A stretch of 8,617 nt of DNA from Planctomycetota bacterium (GTDB lineage: Bacteria; Planctomycetota; SZUA-567). Shown piece by piece: positions 1-6,347 of the stretch. Numbering within the stretch: position 1 is the stretch's first letter; each line of letters opens with the position of its first letter. The DNA is taken from assembly GCA_031270145.1 (NCBI GenBank), contig JAISYD010000291.1, positions 1-8,617 of the forward strand, read 5' to 3'. The position numbers were made by a program, and so were the translations under genes. The notes beneath the pieces are model-generated. The model was not told where the DNA came from, did no database searches, and worked only from the letters and a program-made list of their open reading frames with translations.

Positions 1-40
1 AAAAAGATTTTCAATCGATCCCGCTTCCGCGTCCCGCCGC
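1..40 (-). terminator. Possible weak terminator at the end of the transporter operon
   Basis: Downstream of the hydrolase stop, the minus strand ends in a short GATT-GAA-AATC hairpin followed directly by TTTTT at 5-1. Upstream of it lies a GC-rich segment containing the palindrome CGCCGCGGCG. The hairpin stem is only 4 bp, so the call rests mainly on position and the T run. The real terminator may lie beyond the window. Confidence 0.25.
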
Positions 41-58
41 GGCGCTTTCCCGGAACGG

Positions 59-970
59 TCAGTAGTTCGTGGTTTCGTTCGTGGTTTCGACGGAATACTG
101 CGAAGCGATTTTCCCGTACGCCTCGGGATGGCGATCCTTCAGGAGATTCAGGCCCAACACCTCGGTGCTGCGGGCCGCAACAATCGATCCCGGAAGATCG
201 ATGTCGTGGTACACGATGCCCTCGACGGTTCCGCATTTCTTTTGAATGTAGCCATTGGGCGCCACAATCTGGCTGTGCCCGTAAAATTCGTGGACGCCGT
301 GTTTCCCGCACATGTTGGAAGAAATGAACCAGCATTGGTTCTCCACGGCGCGGACCGTGTCGAACAAGTTGTAATAATACCCCATGACGTCCGTCTCCGG
401 ATCGCCGCCGACGGCGGAAAGCGGCCAGGCGGTGGGCATGATGGCGATGTCCACCCCCTTCAGCGCCAACTCGCGGACGCTTTCCGGAAACATCTTGTCG
501 TAGCAAATGAGCATGCCTATTCGGCCGATGGCGGTGTGAAACACGGGGAATCCCTTGCCCGGCGTGTAGATCTGTTTTTCCTCGCCGGGCTGGTGGACCT
601 TCCGGTAGGTCCCGACATATCCCTCCGGGCCGACGAGAACCGAAGCGTTGTACAGGACGTCCGGGCGCTCCCCGTCCCTTTCCGTCATGCCGAATTCGAT
701 ATACATGCCGTACGACTTGGCGGCCTTGACGATTTCCTGGACGTACGCGCCGCCGGGAACCGTTTCGGCGTTTTCGTGTTGGTATTTGACGCTTTCCAGG
801 TCGTAGGCGAACAGATTCGTCAAGTACCCCTGCAGCGACTGTTCCGGGAACGCTATCAGCTTGACTCCCTTCCCGGCGGCTTCCTTGACGAAGGACAGGT
901 ATTTCTGTAGATTTGTCTTCTTGTCGTACGCCACTTCCATAGCAACCGTGGCCACCGTGAAAACGCCCAT
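59..970 (-). CDS. Carbon-nitrogen hydrolase (nitrilase superfamily amidohydrolase)
   Basis: This is a 303-residue cytoplasmic enzyme of the nitrilase superfamily, which hydrolyses amide, carbamoyl or nitrile C-N bonds through a Glu-Lys-Cys triad. All three residues are visible: Glu43 in FPEQS, Lys124 in YRKVH, and Cys156 in ICYDKMFPE. An accessory Glu is at 130 or 131. The CYDxxFPE form resembles Nit/omega-amidase and N-carbamoyl-amide branches more than true nitrilases or aliphatic amidases (CDDGNYPE type), which suggests an amide or carbamoyl substrate; that is inference. There is no signal peptide. The ATG start is preceded by a strong AAAGGAG ribosome site. The gene is last in the transporter operon, 22 bases behind urtE, so it probably acts on the imported compound and releases ammonia. 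The C-terminus ends in a repeated ETTN encoded by a tandem DNA repeat. Family assignment is firm; substrate is unknown. Confidence 0.9.
   Translation of the reverse strand: MGVFTVATVAMEVAYDKKTNLQKYLSFVKEAAGKGVKLIAFPEQSLQGYLTNLFAYDLESVKYQHENAETVPGGAYVQEIVKAAKSYGMYIEFGMTERDGERPDVLYNASVLVGPEGYVGTYRKVHQPGEEKQIYTPGKGFPVFHTAIGRIGMLICYDKMFPESVRELALKGVDIAIMPTAWPLSAVGGDPETDVMGYYYNLFDTVRAVENQCWFISSNMCGKHGVHEFYGHSQIVAPNGYIQKKCGTVEGIVYHDIDLPGSIVAARSTEVLGLNLLKDRHPEAYGKIASQYSVETTNETTNY
65..88. repeat. 12-bp perfect tandem repeat, two copies, in the 3' end of the hydrolase gene
   Basis: GTTCGTGGTTTC occurs twice back to back at 65-76 and 77-88. Because the unit is 12 bases the reading frame is kept, and it encodes ETTN-ETTN just before the final Tyr and stop. 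It looks like a recent in-frame slippage duplication in a non-catalytic tail. Confidence 0.9.
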
Positions 971-992
971 CTCGCTCTCCTTTCAAATCGCG

Positions 993-1688
993 TCAGATTG
1001 CCAGATACCGGCGCATGGTCTCCATGTCCGACAACTCGTCCTTGCCCATCTCCTCCACAAGCCGGCCCTTGGCCATGATCCGGCAGGTCGTGGCAATGCG
1101 TAACGCGTATTCGATGTTCTGCTCCACCAGGATGACGGTCAGGCCGGTCTCCCGATTCAATCTGGCCAGCACATTCCCCATTTCGTCGACAATGTTCGGC
1201 TGCACCCCTTCCGAAGGCTCGTCCAACAGGACAAGCCGCGGATTGCCGACGAGCGCTCGACTCAACGCCAGTTGCGACTGCTCCCCGCCGGAGAGCGTCC
1301 CGCCCTTTTGCCGCAACCTTTTCCGAAGCCAGGGGAAATAGGCGAATATCTCGTCATAGGGCGGCTTGCCGGAACCGATTCCCTCGCCCATCCGCAGGTT
1401 CTCCTCGACGGTGAGACTGGGGAAAACGCCGCGCCCCTGCGGGACATAGGCAATGCCCAGCCGGGCGCGGGCATGCAACGGCATCCGCTCCAGCCTGCGG
1501 CTGTCGAAACTGATCTCTCCCGACCGGGTTTTCAGGGAACCGATCATGGTTTTCATCAAGGTGGTTTTGCCCACCCCGTTACGGCCGAGGATGACGCAAA
1601 TCTCCCCCCGGTTCACGGAAAAGCTCACGTCCATGACAATGCGGATGGCTCCGTAGCCGGAACACAATTCCCTGACCTGAAAAAACAT
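993..1688 (-). CDS. urtE: ABC transporter ATP-binding protein, UrtE/LivF type
   Basis: This 231-residue ATPase is one of the two nucleotide-binding subunits that power the importer on the inner face of the membrane. Visible motifs are Walker A GRNGVGKT at 35-42, the Q-loop YVPQGRGVFPSLTVEENL starting at 81, the signature LSGGEQ at 132-137, and Walker B LVLLDEPSEG starting at 152. The segment ILVEQNIEYAL near 186 is the usual LivF/UrtE form of the H-loop region. Length is normal for the family (about 230). The ATG start has a GGGAGGG ribosome site about 5 bases upstream. It lies 45 bases behind urtD and 22 bases before the hydrolase, inside the same operon. UrtE and LivF look alike, so the urt assignment comes from the companion genes, chiefly urtD and urtA. 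Confidence 0.88.
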   Translation of the reverse strand: MFFQVRELCSGYGAIRIVMDVSFSVNRGEICVILGRNGVGKTTLMKTMIGSLKTRSGEISFDSRRLERMPLHARARLGIAYVPQGRGVFPSLTVEENLRMGEGIGSGKPPYDEIFAYFPWLRKRLRQKGGTLSGGEQSQLALSRALVGNPRLVLLDEPSEGVQPNIVDEMGNVLARLNRETGLTVILVEQNIEYALRIATTCRIMAKGRLVEEMGKDELSDMETMRRYLAI

Positions 1689-1733
1689 GCCGCCCTCCCC
1701 GCCGCCGGGAACGCCCGGGCCGTCTTCGCCGGC

Positions 1734-2450
1734 TCATTTTTTCCCGAGGTAGATGTCGCGTACTCCGTCATGGGCCTGAATTTCGGCAAGACTCCCCTGG
1801 GCGAAAAATTTCCCCAAGTGCAAAACCGTCAGGTCGCAATTCAGCCTGCGGACGAATTCCATGTCGTGATCGATGACCAGGATGGTCATGCCGAGATCGT
1901 TCAACCGATGTATGAGTTCCGCCGTCCTGGCCGTTTCCTCCTCCGACATCCCGGCGGTCGGCTCGTCCAGCAGCAACAACTCCGGATTCGCCGCCACCGC
2001 CATGCATATTTCCAGCCATTGCCGGTATCCGTGCGACACCTCGCCGGCCGGCTTGCCGGCCGCGTCGGCGATGCCGAATCTTTTCATGATGTCCATAGCC
2101 ATTTTCCCGGCCTTTCCCAGGTCATGGTATCGCTGGAGGGCAATCAGGAGATTTTGCCCGACAGTCCGGTCGTAATACACCATCGGCGTCTGGAACTTCA
2201 TGCTGATGCCGCGGCGGGCCCTTTCGAAAGTGGGAACGGAGGTAATGTCATACCCGTTGTAAAATATCTCGCCGGCGGTCGGCGGATACACCCCGGTGAT
2301 GAGGCGGAACAGGGTGCTTTTGCCGGCTCCGTTCGGGCCGATGATGCAGCGGAGCTCGCGGATGAAGACGCTGATGGTTATGCCTTCCACGGCGGTGACG
2401 CCTCCGAAGCGCTTGGTCACGTTTTCGAGTTGTAGCAGGGGGTTATGCAC
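1734..2450 (-). CDS. urtD: ABC transporter ATP-binding protein, UrtD type
   Basis: This is the 238-residue partner ATPase of the importer. It has Walker A GPNGAGKST at 38-46, Q-loop KFQTPMVY at 85-92, Walker B LLLLDEPTAGM starting at 158, and the H-loop His195 in VIDHDMEFV. The signature motif reads VSHGYRQWLEI at 138-148, with SHG in place of the usual SGG. From family knowledge, this SHG-x-x-QWLEI form and the KFQxPxV Q-loop are typical of UrtD and separate it from LivG, so this is the strongest single clue that the system belongs to the urea/amide branch. The start is a GTG at 2448-2450, preceded by a GGAG site about 8 bases upstream. It overlaps the end of urtC by 8 bases, which implies translational coupling. 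The downstream gap to urtE is 45 bases. Confidence 0.9.
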   Translation of the reverse strand: MHNPLLQLENVTKRFGGVTAVEGITISVFIRELRCIIGPNGAGKSTLFRLITGVYPPTAGEIFYNGYDITSVPTFERARRGISMKFQTPMVYYDRTVGQNLLIALQRYHDLGKAGKMAMDIMKRFGIADAAGKPAGEVSHGYRQWLEICMAVAANPELLLLDEPTAGMSEEETARTAELIHRLNDLGMTILVIDHDMEFVRRLNCDLTVLHLGKFFAQGSLAEIQAHDGVRDIYLGKK

Positions 2451-3543
2451 GATGGTTCTCCAGCCGCTCGATCGGTACGCGCCGCCCGGCCCTGGACCGG
2501 AAAACGCCGGCCGCGAAAGCCCCGAGCAGACGCCCGAGCGGCGGCGTCACCCCCTCGGGAACGAACATGATCGCCAGCATCAGCACTCCCCCCTGGATAA
2601 CGAGGGCGTATTGGCTGCCCTCGACGGACAGGTATTGGGAAAAATACTGGAGCGACAACGCCGAGACGACGCAGCCGAGAAGGCAGCGCCGGCCGCCGAA
2701 CGCCACCCACACCACCGGCATGGCGGCCGAGGTCAGACCCATGACGGAGGGGTTGATATAGTTGCCCCAGGCGGCGTACAGCGCGCCGCTTACCGCCGCC
2801 AGCGCCCCGGCGATGGTGAAGGCGGCGAACTGGATCATCCGGCCGTCGTAACCGAGCATCTCGCTCCGGAGCGGGTTGGAACCGACGGCGATCAGGGCGT
2901 TTCCGTGGCGCGAATTGGCCAGCTTGCGCAAGCCCATATATACGGCGATCGCCAGCGTTGCCACGAAGTAATACAGCCTGGCGTCGCGAAATTCGCAGGG
3001 GAACTCCCTGCCAAGGTTCAATTGCAGCGGCGGGATATTGGTCATGCCGTTATACCCGCCCAGCGGCGCCAAGCCGATCGTCCATTGCGGACCGGCGGTC
3101 TGGGCCATGAATGTCTCCAGGATCATGGTGGAAACCATGGTGATAATGGTGACATACACGCCGCTCACCCGGCCGTAGAAAAGGAAATACCCCAAAAAAG
3201 CGGCGAAACAGGAGGCAAAGGCGATCGCCGCCACCATGGAAAAGAAGGTGTTCTGGGTAATCTTCAGCAAATTCACGGAAAAAATTCCGTAGGAATACCC
3301 GCCGATCCCGAAAAACGCCATTTGGCCGAAACTGAGGATGTTGCCCTGTCCCCAAATCAGCGAAAGGCCGAGGGCAAGGAAGGCGTGAAGCAGGAAATAA
3401 GTGTAATTCCCGACATCGTACTCGTCCGCCAACAATGGAACGCACAGGATGAAGAGGCAGCCCAGCAGGAAGGAAGTCCAGAAAAATCGGCTCTCCCCCA
3501 GCGTTTGCGGCCCGTTAAAATGTTTTTCAAGCCAGCCGTACAT
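2443..3543 (-). CDS. urtC: ABC transporter permease, UrtC/LivM type
   Basis: This 366-residue integral membrane protein forms half of the translocation channel with UrtB. Several long hydrophobic segments are evident, starting near residue 22. The LivM/UrtC hallmark LIWGQGNILSFGQMAFFGIGG lies at about 62-82. The cytoplasmic coupling loop that contacts the ATPases is SRHGNALIAVGSNPLRSEML at about 211-230. The C-terminal tail is basic (RSRAGRR). Length fits the family (about 350-380). The same frame stays open far upstream through urtB, but the ATG at 3543 is chosen because it has a GGGAG site about 8 bases upstream and begins exactly where urtB ends. The two genes share one base in TGATG, indicating coupled translation. 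The 3' end overlaps urtD by 8 bases. Confidence 0.9.
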   Translation of the reverse strand: MYGWLEKHFNGPQTLGESRFFWTSFLLGCLFILCVPLLADEYDVGNYTYFLLHAFLALGLSLIWGQGNILSFGQMAFFGIGGYSYGIFSVNLLKITQNTFFSMVAAIAFASCFAAFLGYFLFYGRVSGVYVTIITMVSTMILETFMAQTAGPQWTIGLAPLGGYNGMTNIPPLQLNLGREFPCEFRDARLYYFVATLAIAVYMGLRKLANSRHGNALIAVGSNPLRSEMLGYDGRMIQFAAFTIAGALAAVSGALYAAWGNYINPSVMGLTSAAMPVVWVAFGGRRCLLGCVVSALSLQYFSQYLSVEGSQYALVIQGGVLMLAIMFVPEGVTPPLGRLLGAFAAGVFRSRAGRRVPIERLENHRA

Positions 3544-4409
3544 CACCGTCTCCCGCTGTTGAGAATGTCCGACAGCCCGGCCGGGAAGCGCCGCAGCAGG
3601 AACATGGTGGCGATAAGGAGGCACATTCTGCCGGTGACGGATCCGAAGAGATAATTGAAGGAACCTTCCACCGCGCCCAGAATGCCGCTCGACATTAGGG
3701 CGCCGAGGATGATGTCCGCTCCCCCGCTCACGACCACGGTGACGAAGGCGGGGGCGAGAAAACTGTTGCCGAAAAGCGGACCAATCACCGTGGTGGGGGC
3801 GTAAAGGGCCCCGGCGAATCCGGCCAGGGCCGAGCCCGCGCCGAATACCAGCAGATACATGGCCTTGGCGTTGACGCCCATTGCCTGGGCTATTTCCGGA
3901 TTCTGCATGGTCGCCCGGATTTTCATTCCCGCCCTGGTCCGGAACAGGACGATCCAGATGAAAGCTAGGACGCCGACGCCGATGGCCGGCAGGAGCAGGC
4001 GGTAGGAGGCGTAGGATTTGTCGGCGACGGCGAATCCTCCCAGGGGCATGGGAATCCCCGGAAGGGACGGTCCCATAAGGATAAGCATGCCCTGGCTCAA
4101 GACCAGGCTCAATCCCCAGGTCGCGACCAGGCTTTGCAGCAGATTGCCGTAAAAGCGCCTGACGATCAGCCGTTCGGTCGCCATGCCCAACAGGCCGGTG
4201 GCCACGGTCGCGAGCGCAACCGCCGGTATCAGCGGCACGCCGGCATGATAACTCAGGCTGACCGCATATGCCCCGAGCATCATGAATTCGCCGTGCGCCA
4301 TGTTGGTGACGCCCATCATTCCGAGGATGATGATGAGGCCGAGCGACGAAAGCAGGAGGAAGGCCATGCTGTCGAGATAAATATACCATACGCTGAACAT
4401 GCTGGACAC
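3543..4409 (-). CDS. urtB: ABC transporter permease, UrtB/LivH type
   Basis: This 288-residue membrane protein is the second channel subunit. It carries the family hallmark GVTNMAHGEFMMLGAY at 33-48 and the ATPase-coupling loop TRAGMKIRATMQNPEIAQAMG at about 158-178, separated by several hydrophobic helices. Length matches LivH-like permeases; many proteobacterial UrtB proteins carry a long extra N-terminal region, which is absent here. The start is taken as GTG at 4407-4409 because an AGGGGA site lies about 8 bases upstream. An in-frame ATG three codons later (4398-4400) would be too far from that site, but cannot be excluded. The gene is 80 bases behind urtA and overlaps urtC by one base. 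The family call is firm; the urt rather than liv assignment depends on UrtA and UrtD. Confidence 0.88.
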   Translation of the reverse strand: MSSMFSVWYIYLDSMAFLLLSSLGLIIILGMMGVTNMAHGEFMMLGAYAVSLSYHAGVPLIPAVALATVATGLLGMATERLIVRRFYGNLLQSLVATWGLSLVLSQGMLILMGPSLPGIPMPLGGFAVADKSYASYRLLLPAIGVGVLAFIWIVLFRTRAGMKIRATMQNPEIAQAMGVNAKAMYLLVFGAGSALAGFAGALYAPTTVIGPLFGNSFLAPAFVTVVVSGGADIILGALMSSGILGAVEGSFNYLFGSVTGRMCLLIATMFLLRRFPAGLSDILNSGRR

Positions 4410-4489
4410 GGTCGGATCCCCTGGTGAACTCGCGCGGACATACCGATTAACGATTCCCTATCCCCCTACAAGGCCGGATGAGTCGGGGA

Positions 4490-5704
4490 TTACGGCTCGT
4501 ATTGCACAAACTCGTCCTTCTTGGTCAGGTCGACCCCTTTTTCGCGGCTCAGCCAGTCCGGCTCAACCTGGGAATAGGTCTTTGGGAAACTGAGGCGATG
4601 ATTTTCGTCCACCTTGACGATGCGGATGTCGCGGGTGACGTGATGGGTTTTGGGATCGAGCGTGATCCTTCCCTCCGGAGCGACGAAAGAAATCCCGGAC
4701 TCCAGCGCCTTGATGACCTTCGCCTTGTCCGTGGTTCCGGCCTTCTCCACCGCCAGCGCGTAGAAATGAACGCCGATGTATTCATCCTCGGTCTGTTCGC
4801 CGATATAGGGCTCGTTCGGGAACATGGCATGAAAGTTCTTCACGAATTCGACGTTTTCCGGAATATCGAGCTCTTCGACATAATGAACGGCGATATACAT
4901 GTTCTTGAGGGTCGGAGGCGGAAAGCGCTTGTGTTCGTATCCCTGGGCGACATTGACGCTGGTGGCGTAAGGGAGATTGATCCCGGCGGCCTGGGCCTGC
5001 GGAAAGAAGGCGGCGTGATTGTCTCCGACCAGATACACCACGATGAAGTCCGGCTTGGCGGCCTGGATCTTTTCCAGGCTTGAGGAAAACTGGGTTACGG
5101 ACAGGGGCACGAATTCTTCCCCGACCACTTCCCCCTTGTATTTTTCGGCAATCACATGCGTCCATTTGGCGCTGAGCTGGCCGAAATTATAGTCGGCCGC
5201 CAAAATGTACATTTTGGGCCCGAATTGCGAGATGCAGTAATCGACGACCTGATCGATTTGCTGCTCCGGGACCGGGCCGGTACAAAAGGTGTTTTTATCG
5301 GCGACGCCGCCCTCGTACTGGTTGTTGTAGAAATAGAGCATCTTGTATTGATCGACTATCGGGCGAATGGCTTCGCGCTCGGCGCTGGCGTAACCGGCCA
5401 TTAACACGTCCACTTTTTCCCGCTGGATCAGCATGCGGGTCAATTCCTGGAAACGGCGGTTGTCCGATTGGCCGTCCACGGCGACGAGAAGCAAAGGCCG
5501 TCCGAGTACGCCTCCCTTGTCATTGATTTCCTTGACGGCCAACTGGGCGGCGCGTACTTTGGGTCCGGCGACAAGAGCGAAGTTTCCCGACTGGCTTTCC
5601 AAAAGGCCAATCTTGATGGGTTCGGCCGATTTGCCGAACGGAGAGAGCGCCAGGGAGATAACTGTCGCCAGGACGATCCGGGAAAGGGGAGTTGAGTCGC
5701 GCAT
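4490..5704 (-). CDS. urtA: Periplasmic urea/amide-type substrate-binding protein
   Basis: This 404-residue secreted protein captures the substrate in the periplasm and delivers it to UrtBC. Residues 1-27 form a signal peptide: a short charged start, a hydrophobic core IVLATVISLAL, and probable cleavage after KSA27. The mature part is a type I periplasmic-binding fold beginning IKIGLLESQSG and GGVLGRPL. Segments shared with the UrtA/FmdD group are NNQYEG (127-132), CTGPVPEQQI (141-150), GEVVGEEFVPL (191-201), GDNHAAFF (227-234) and VAPEGRITLDP (341-351). The usual NGDSN-type loop reads VGDNH here, and other ligand-pocket positions also seem to differ, so the ligand need not be urea. The frame extends upstream to a TTG at 5794, but the ATG at 5704 is chosen because it follows a TAGGAG site and starts the signal peptide. 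The 80-base gap before urtB has a weak TCCCC/GGGGA inverted repeat. Confidence 0.87.
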   Translation of the reverse strand: MRDSTPLSRIVLATVISLALSPFGKSAEPIKIGLLESQSGNFALVAGPKVRAAQLAVKEINDKGGVLGRPLLLVAVDGQSDNRRFQELTRMLIQREKVDVLMAGYASAEREAIRPIVDQYKMLYFYNNQYEGGVADKNTFCTGPVPEQQIDQVVDYCISQFGPKMYILAADYNFGQLSAKWTHVIAEKYKGEVVGEEFVPLSVTQFSSSLEKIQAAKPDFIVVYLVGDNHAAFFPQAQAAGINLPYATSVNVAQGYEHKRFPPPTLKNMYIAVHYVEELDIPENVEFVKNFHAMFPNEPYIGEQTEDEYIGVHFYALAVEKAGTTDKAKVIKALESGISFVAPEGRITLDPKTHHVTRDIRIVKVDENHRLSFPKTYSQVEPDWLSREKGVDLTKKDEFVQYEP

Positions 5705-5745
5705 GATGTTGTTTCTCCTAATCAAGAGGGACGGACAGCGGTCTT

Positions 5746-5759
5746 TGGGGATTTCCCCA
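5746..5759. promoter_or_regulatory. 14-bp palindrome in the urtA leader
   Basis: TGGGGATTTCCCCA is a perfect inverted repeat (6 bp each side of TT) about 40 bases upstream of the urtA start codon. It could be a repressor operator, or in RNA a small TGGGG/CCCCA hairpin close to the ribosome site. The symmetry is seen directly; the function is not known. Confidence 0.35.
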
Positions 5760-5959
5760 TAATAATACCGACATCGACGATATGCGGAAAACAAACGTTT
5801 TCACCCGAAACATTGGTTGGCGGAGAGCCTGTTCCTTCCCATTTTTCCGACCCCGCTTGTGTACGATGGCGCGCCATGTTTTTCTCGCGTTGCCCAACGG
5901 CGATTCTGGTTTCGGCGCCCATAAGGGACGCTTCCAGCGCGTCCTCTCGCATCTGCCAA

Positions 5960-5976
5960 TACAAGTGGCGTGCCAA
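5960..5976 (-). promoter_or_regulatory. Sigma-54-like promoter for the urt operon
   Basis: The minus strand reads TTGGCACGCCACTTGTA. The sigma-54 consensus is TTGGCACG, four bases, TTGCA. The -24 half is perfect, the spacing is exact, and only one base differs: the C of the -12 GC is T. An AT-rich block with the palindrome AATAATTATT (5978-5987) lies just upstream. Transcription would begin near 5949, leaving about 245 bases of leader before urtA. Sigma-54 with NtrC commonly drives nitrogen-scavenging genes, which suits a urea/amide importer. The mismatch is at a usually important position, and I see no clear NtrC site upstream. Confidence 0.45.
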
Positions 5977-6280
5977 AATAATTATTCTTGCGTCATGTCA
6001 GTAGATAAATCTTAATTGTTTGAAATACAAGATGATAGTAAACGCGGCGCATGAGCGGCATTTTTCGTTCTTTGGTTGGCGAGGGGTTTGCCGACAAAAT
6101 TGGTTTTTGAACAACAAAAATGTCGATCATAAAGATATTGTCGCCGTTTTCGCTTCGCGCTTGCGTGGATCGACTGGCGGGAGAAGAAAAAATTGTGGGC
6201 AATTGAAAGGTTCGCCGGACGGCTGCCGACCAGCGACGGGATTGACCGGCGCTTGCGGATATTGCCGCCGGCAAGCGGGC
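5977..6280. other. AT-rich intergenic stretch without a convincing gene
   Basis: This is the part of the urtA-pckG gap upstream of the sigma-54-like site. Much of 5975-6215 is visibly richer in A and T than the flanking genes. I see no tRNA, rRNA or CRISPR structure. The only open frames are short or lack a ribosome site. One 22-codon minus-strand frame (5993-6061) contains YYHLVFQT, which resembles the start of IS200-type transposases. On the plus strand, 6076-6092 shows a GG-N10-GC arrangement like a sigma-54 site. An upstream activator site for the urt operon would be expected in this region but is not recognisable. Confidence 0.5.
6250..6277. repeat. Inverted repeat downstream of the pckG terminator
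   Basis: CGCTTGC at 6250-6256 pairs with GCAAGCG at 6271-6277 around a 14-base loop. It is the most distal of three hairpins behind pckG and may act as a back-up terminator or protect the mRNA 3' end. Confidence 0.4.
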
Positions 6281-6281
6281 G

Positions 6282-6319
6282 AAAAGCGAAGGCCGCCCTC
6301 GCCGGGCGGCCTTCGCTTT
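6282..6319 (-). terminator. Rho-independent-type terminator of pckG
   Basis: The arms 6283-6298 and 6304-6319 form a perfect 16-bp stem (AAAGCGAAGGCCGCCC and its complement) around the loop TCGCC. Read from the pckG side, the hairpin is followed by TTTT, a short U tract that partly overlaps the stem base. It lies 29 bases beyond the pckG stop, the expected place. The stem is long and exact; the short U tract means termination may be incomplete. Confidence 0.75.
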
Positions 6320-6320
6320 C

Positions 6321-6339
6321 GGCAAAACGCGTTTTTGCC
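6321..6339. repeat. Small hairpin between the pckG stop codon and its main terminator
   Basis: GGCAAAA at 6321-6327 pairs with TTTTGCC at 6333-6339 around CGCGT. It lies 8 bases after the pckG stop and one base from the large terminator hairpin, so the two would form a tandem structure in the mRNA tail. Confidence 0.5.
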
Positions 6340-6347
6340 CGCTCCGC

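Noticed and set aside
1272..2435. 387-codon plus-strand frame opposite urtE and urtD
   Set aside because: It is antisense to two genes with intact Walker and signature motifs and shows no recognisable domain.
2296..3654. Long plus-strand open frame (452 codons) opposite urtC and the start of urtD
   Set aside because: It is antisense to clear transporter genes, low in hydrophobic residues and rich in His, Arg, Gly and Gln, as expected from the complement of GC-rich coding DNA.
2443..4389. A 648-codon open frame covering urtC and, in another frame, urtB
   Set aside because: Its first part is an out-of-frame reading of urtB with His/Arg/Pro/Gly-rich composition. Only the segment from the ATG at 3543 has membrane-permease character and a ribosome site.
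5705..5794. N-terminal extension of UrtA to a TTG codon at 5794
   Set aside because: The extra 30 residues would bury the signal peptide, have no family likeness and no good ribosome site; the ATG at 5704 has both a signal peptide and TAGGAG upstream.
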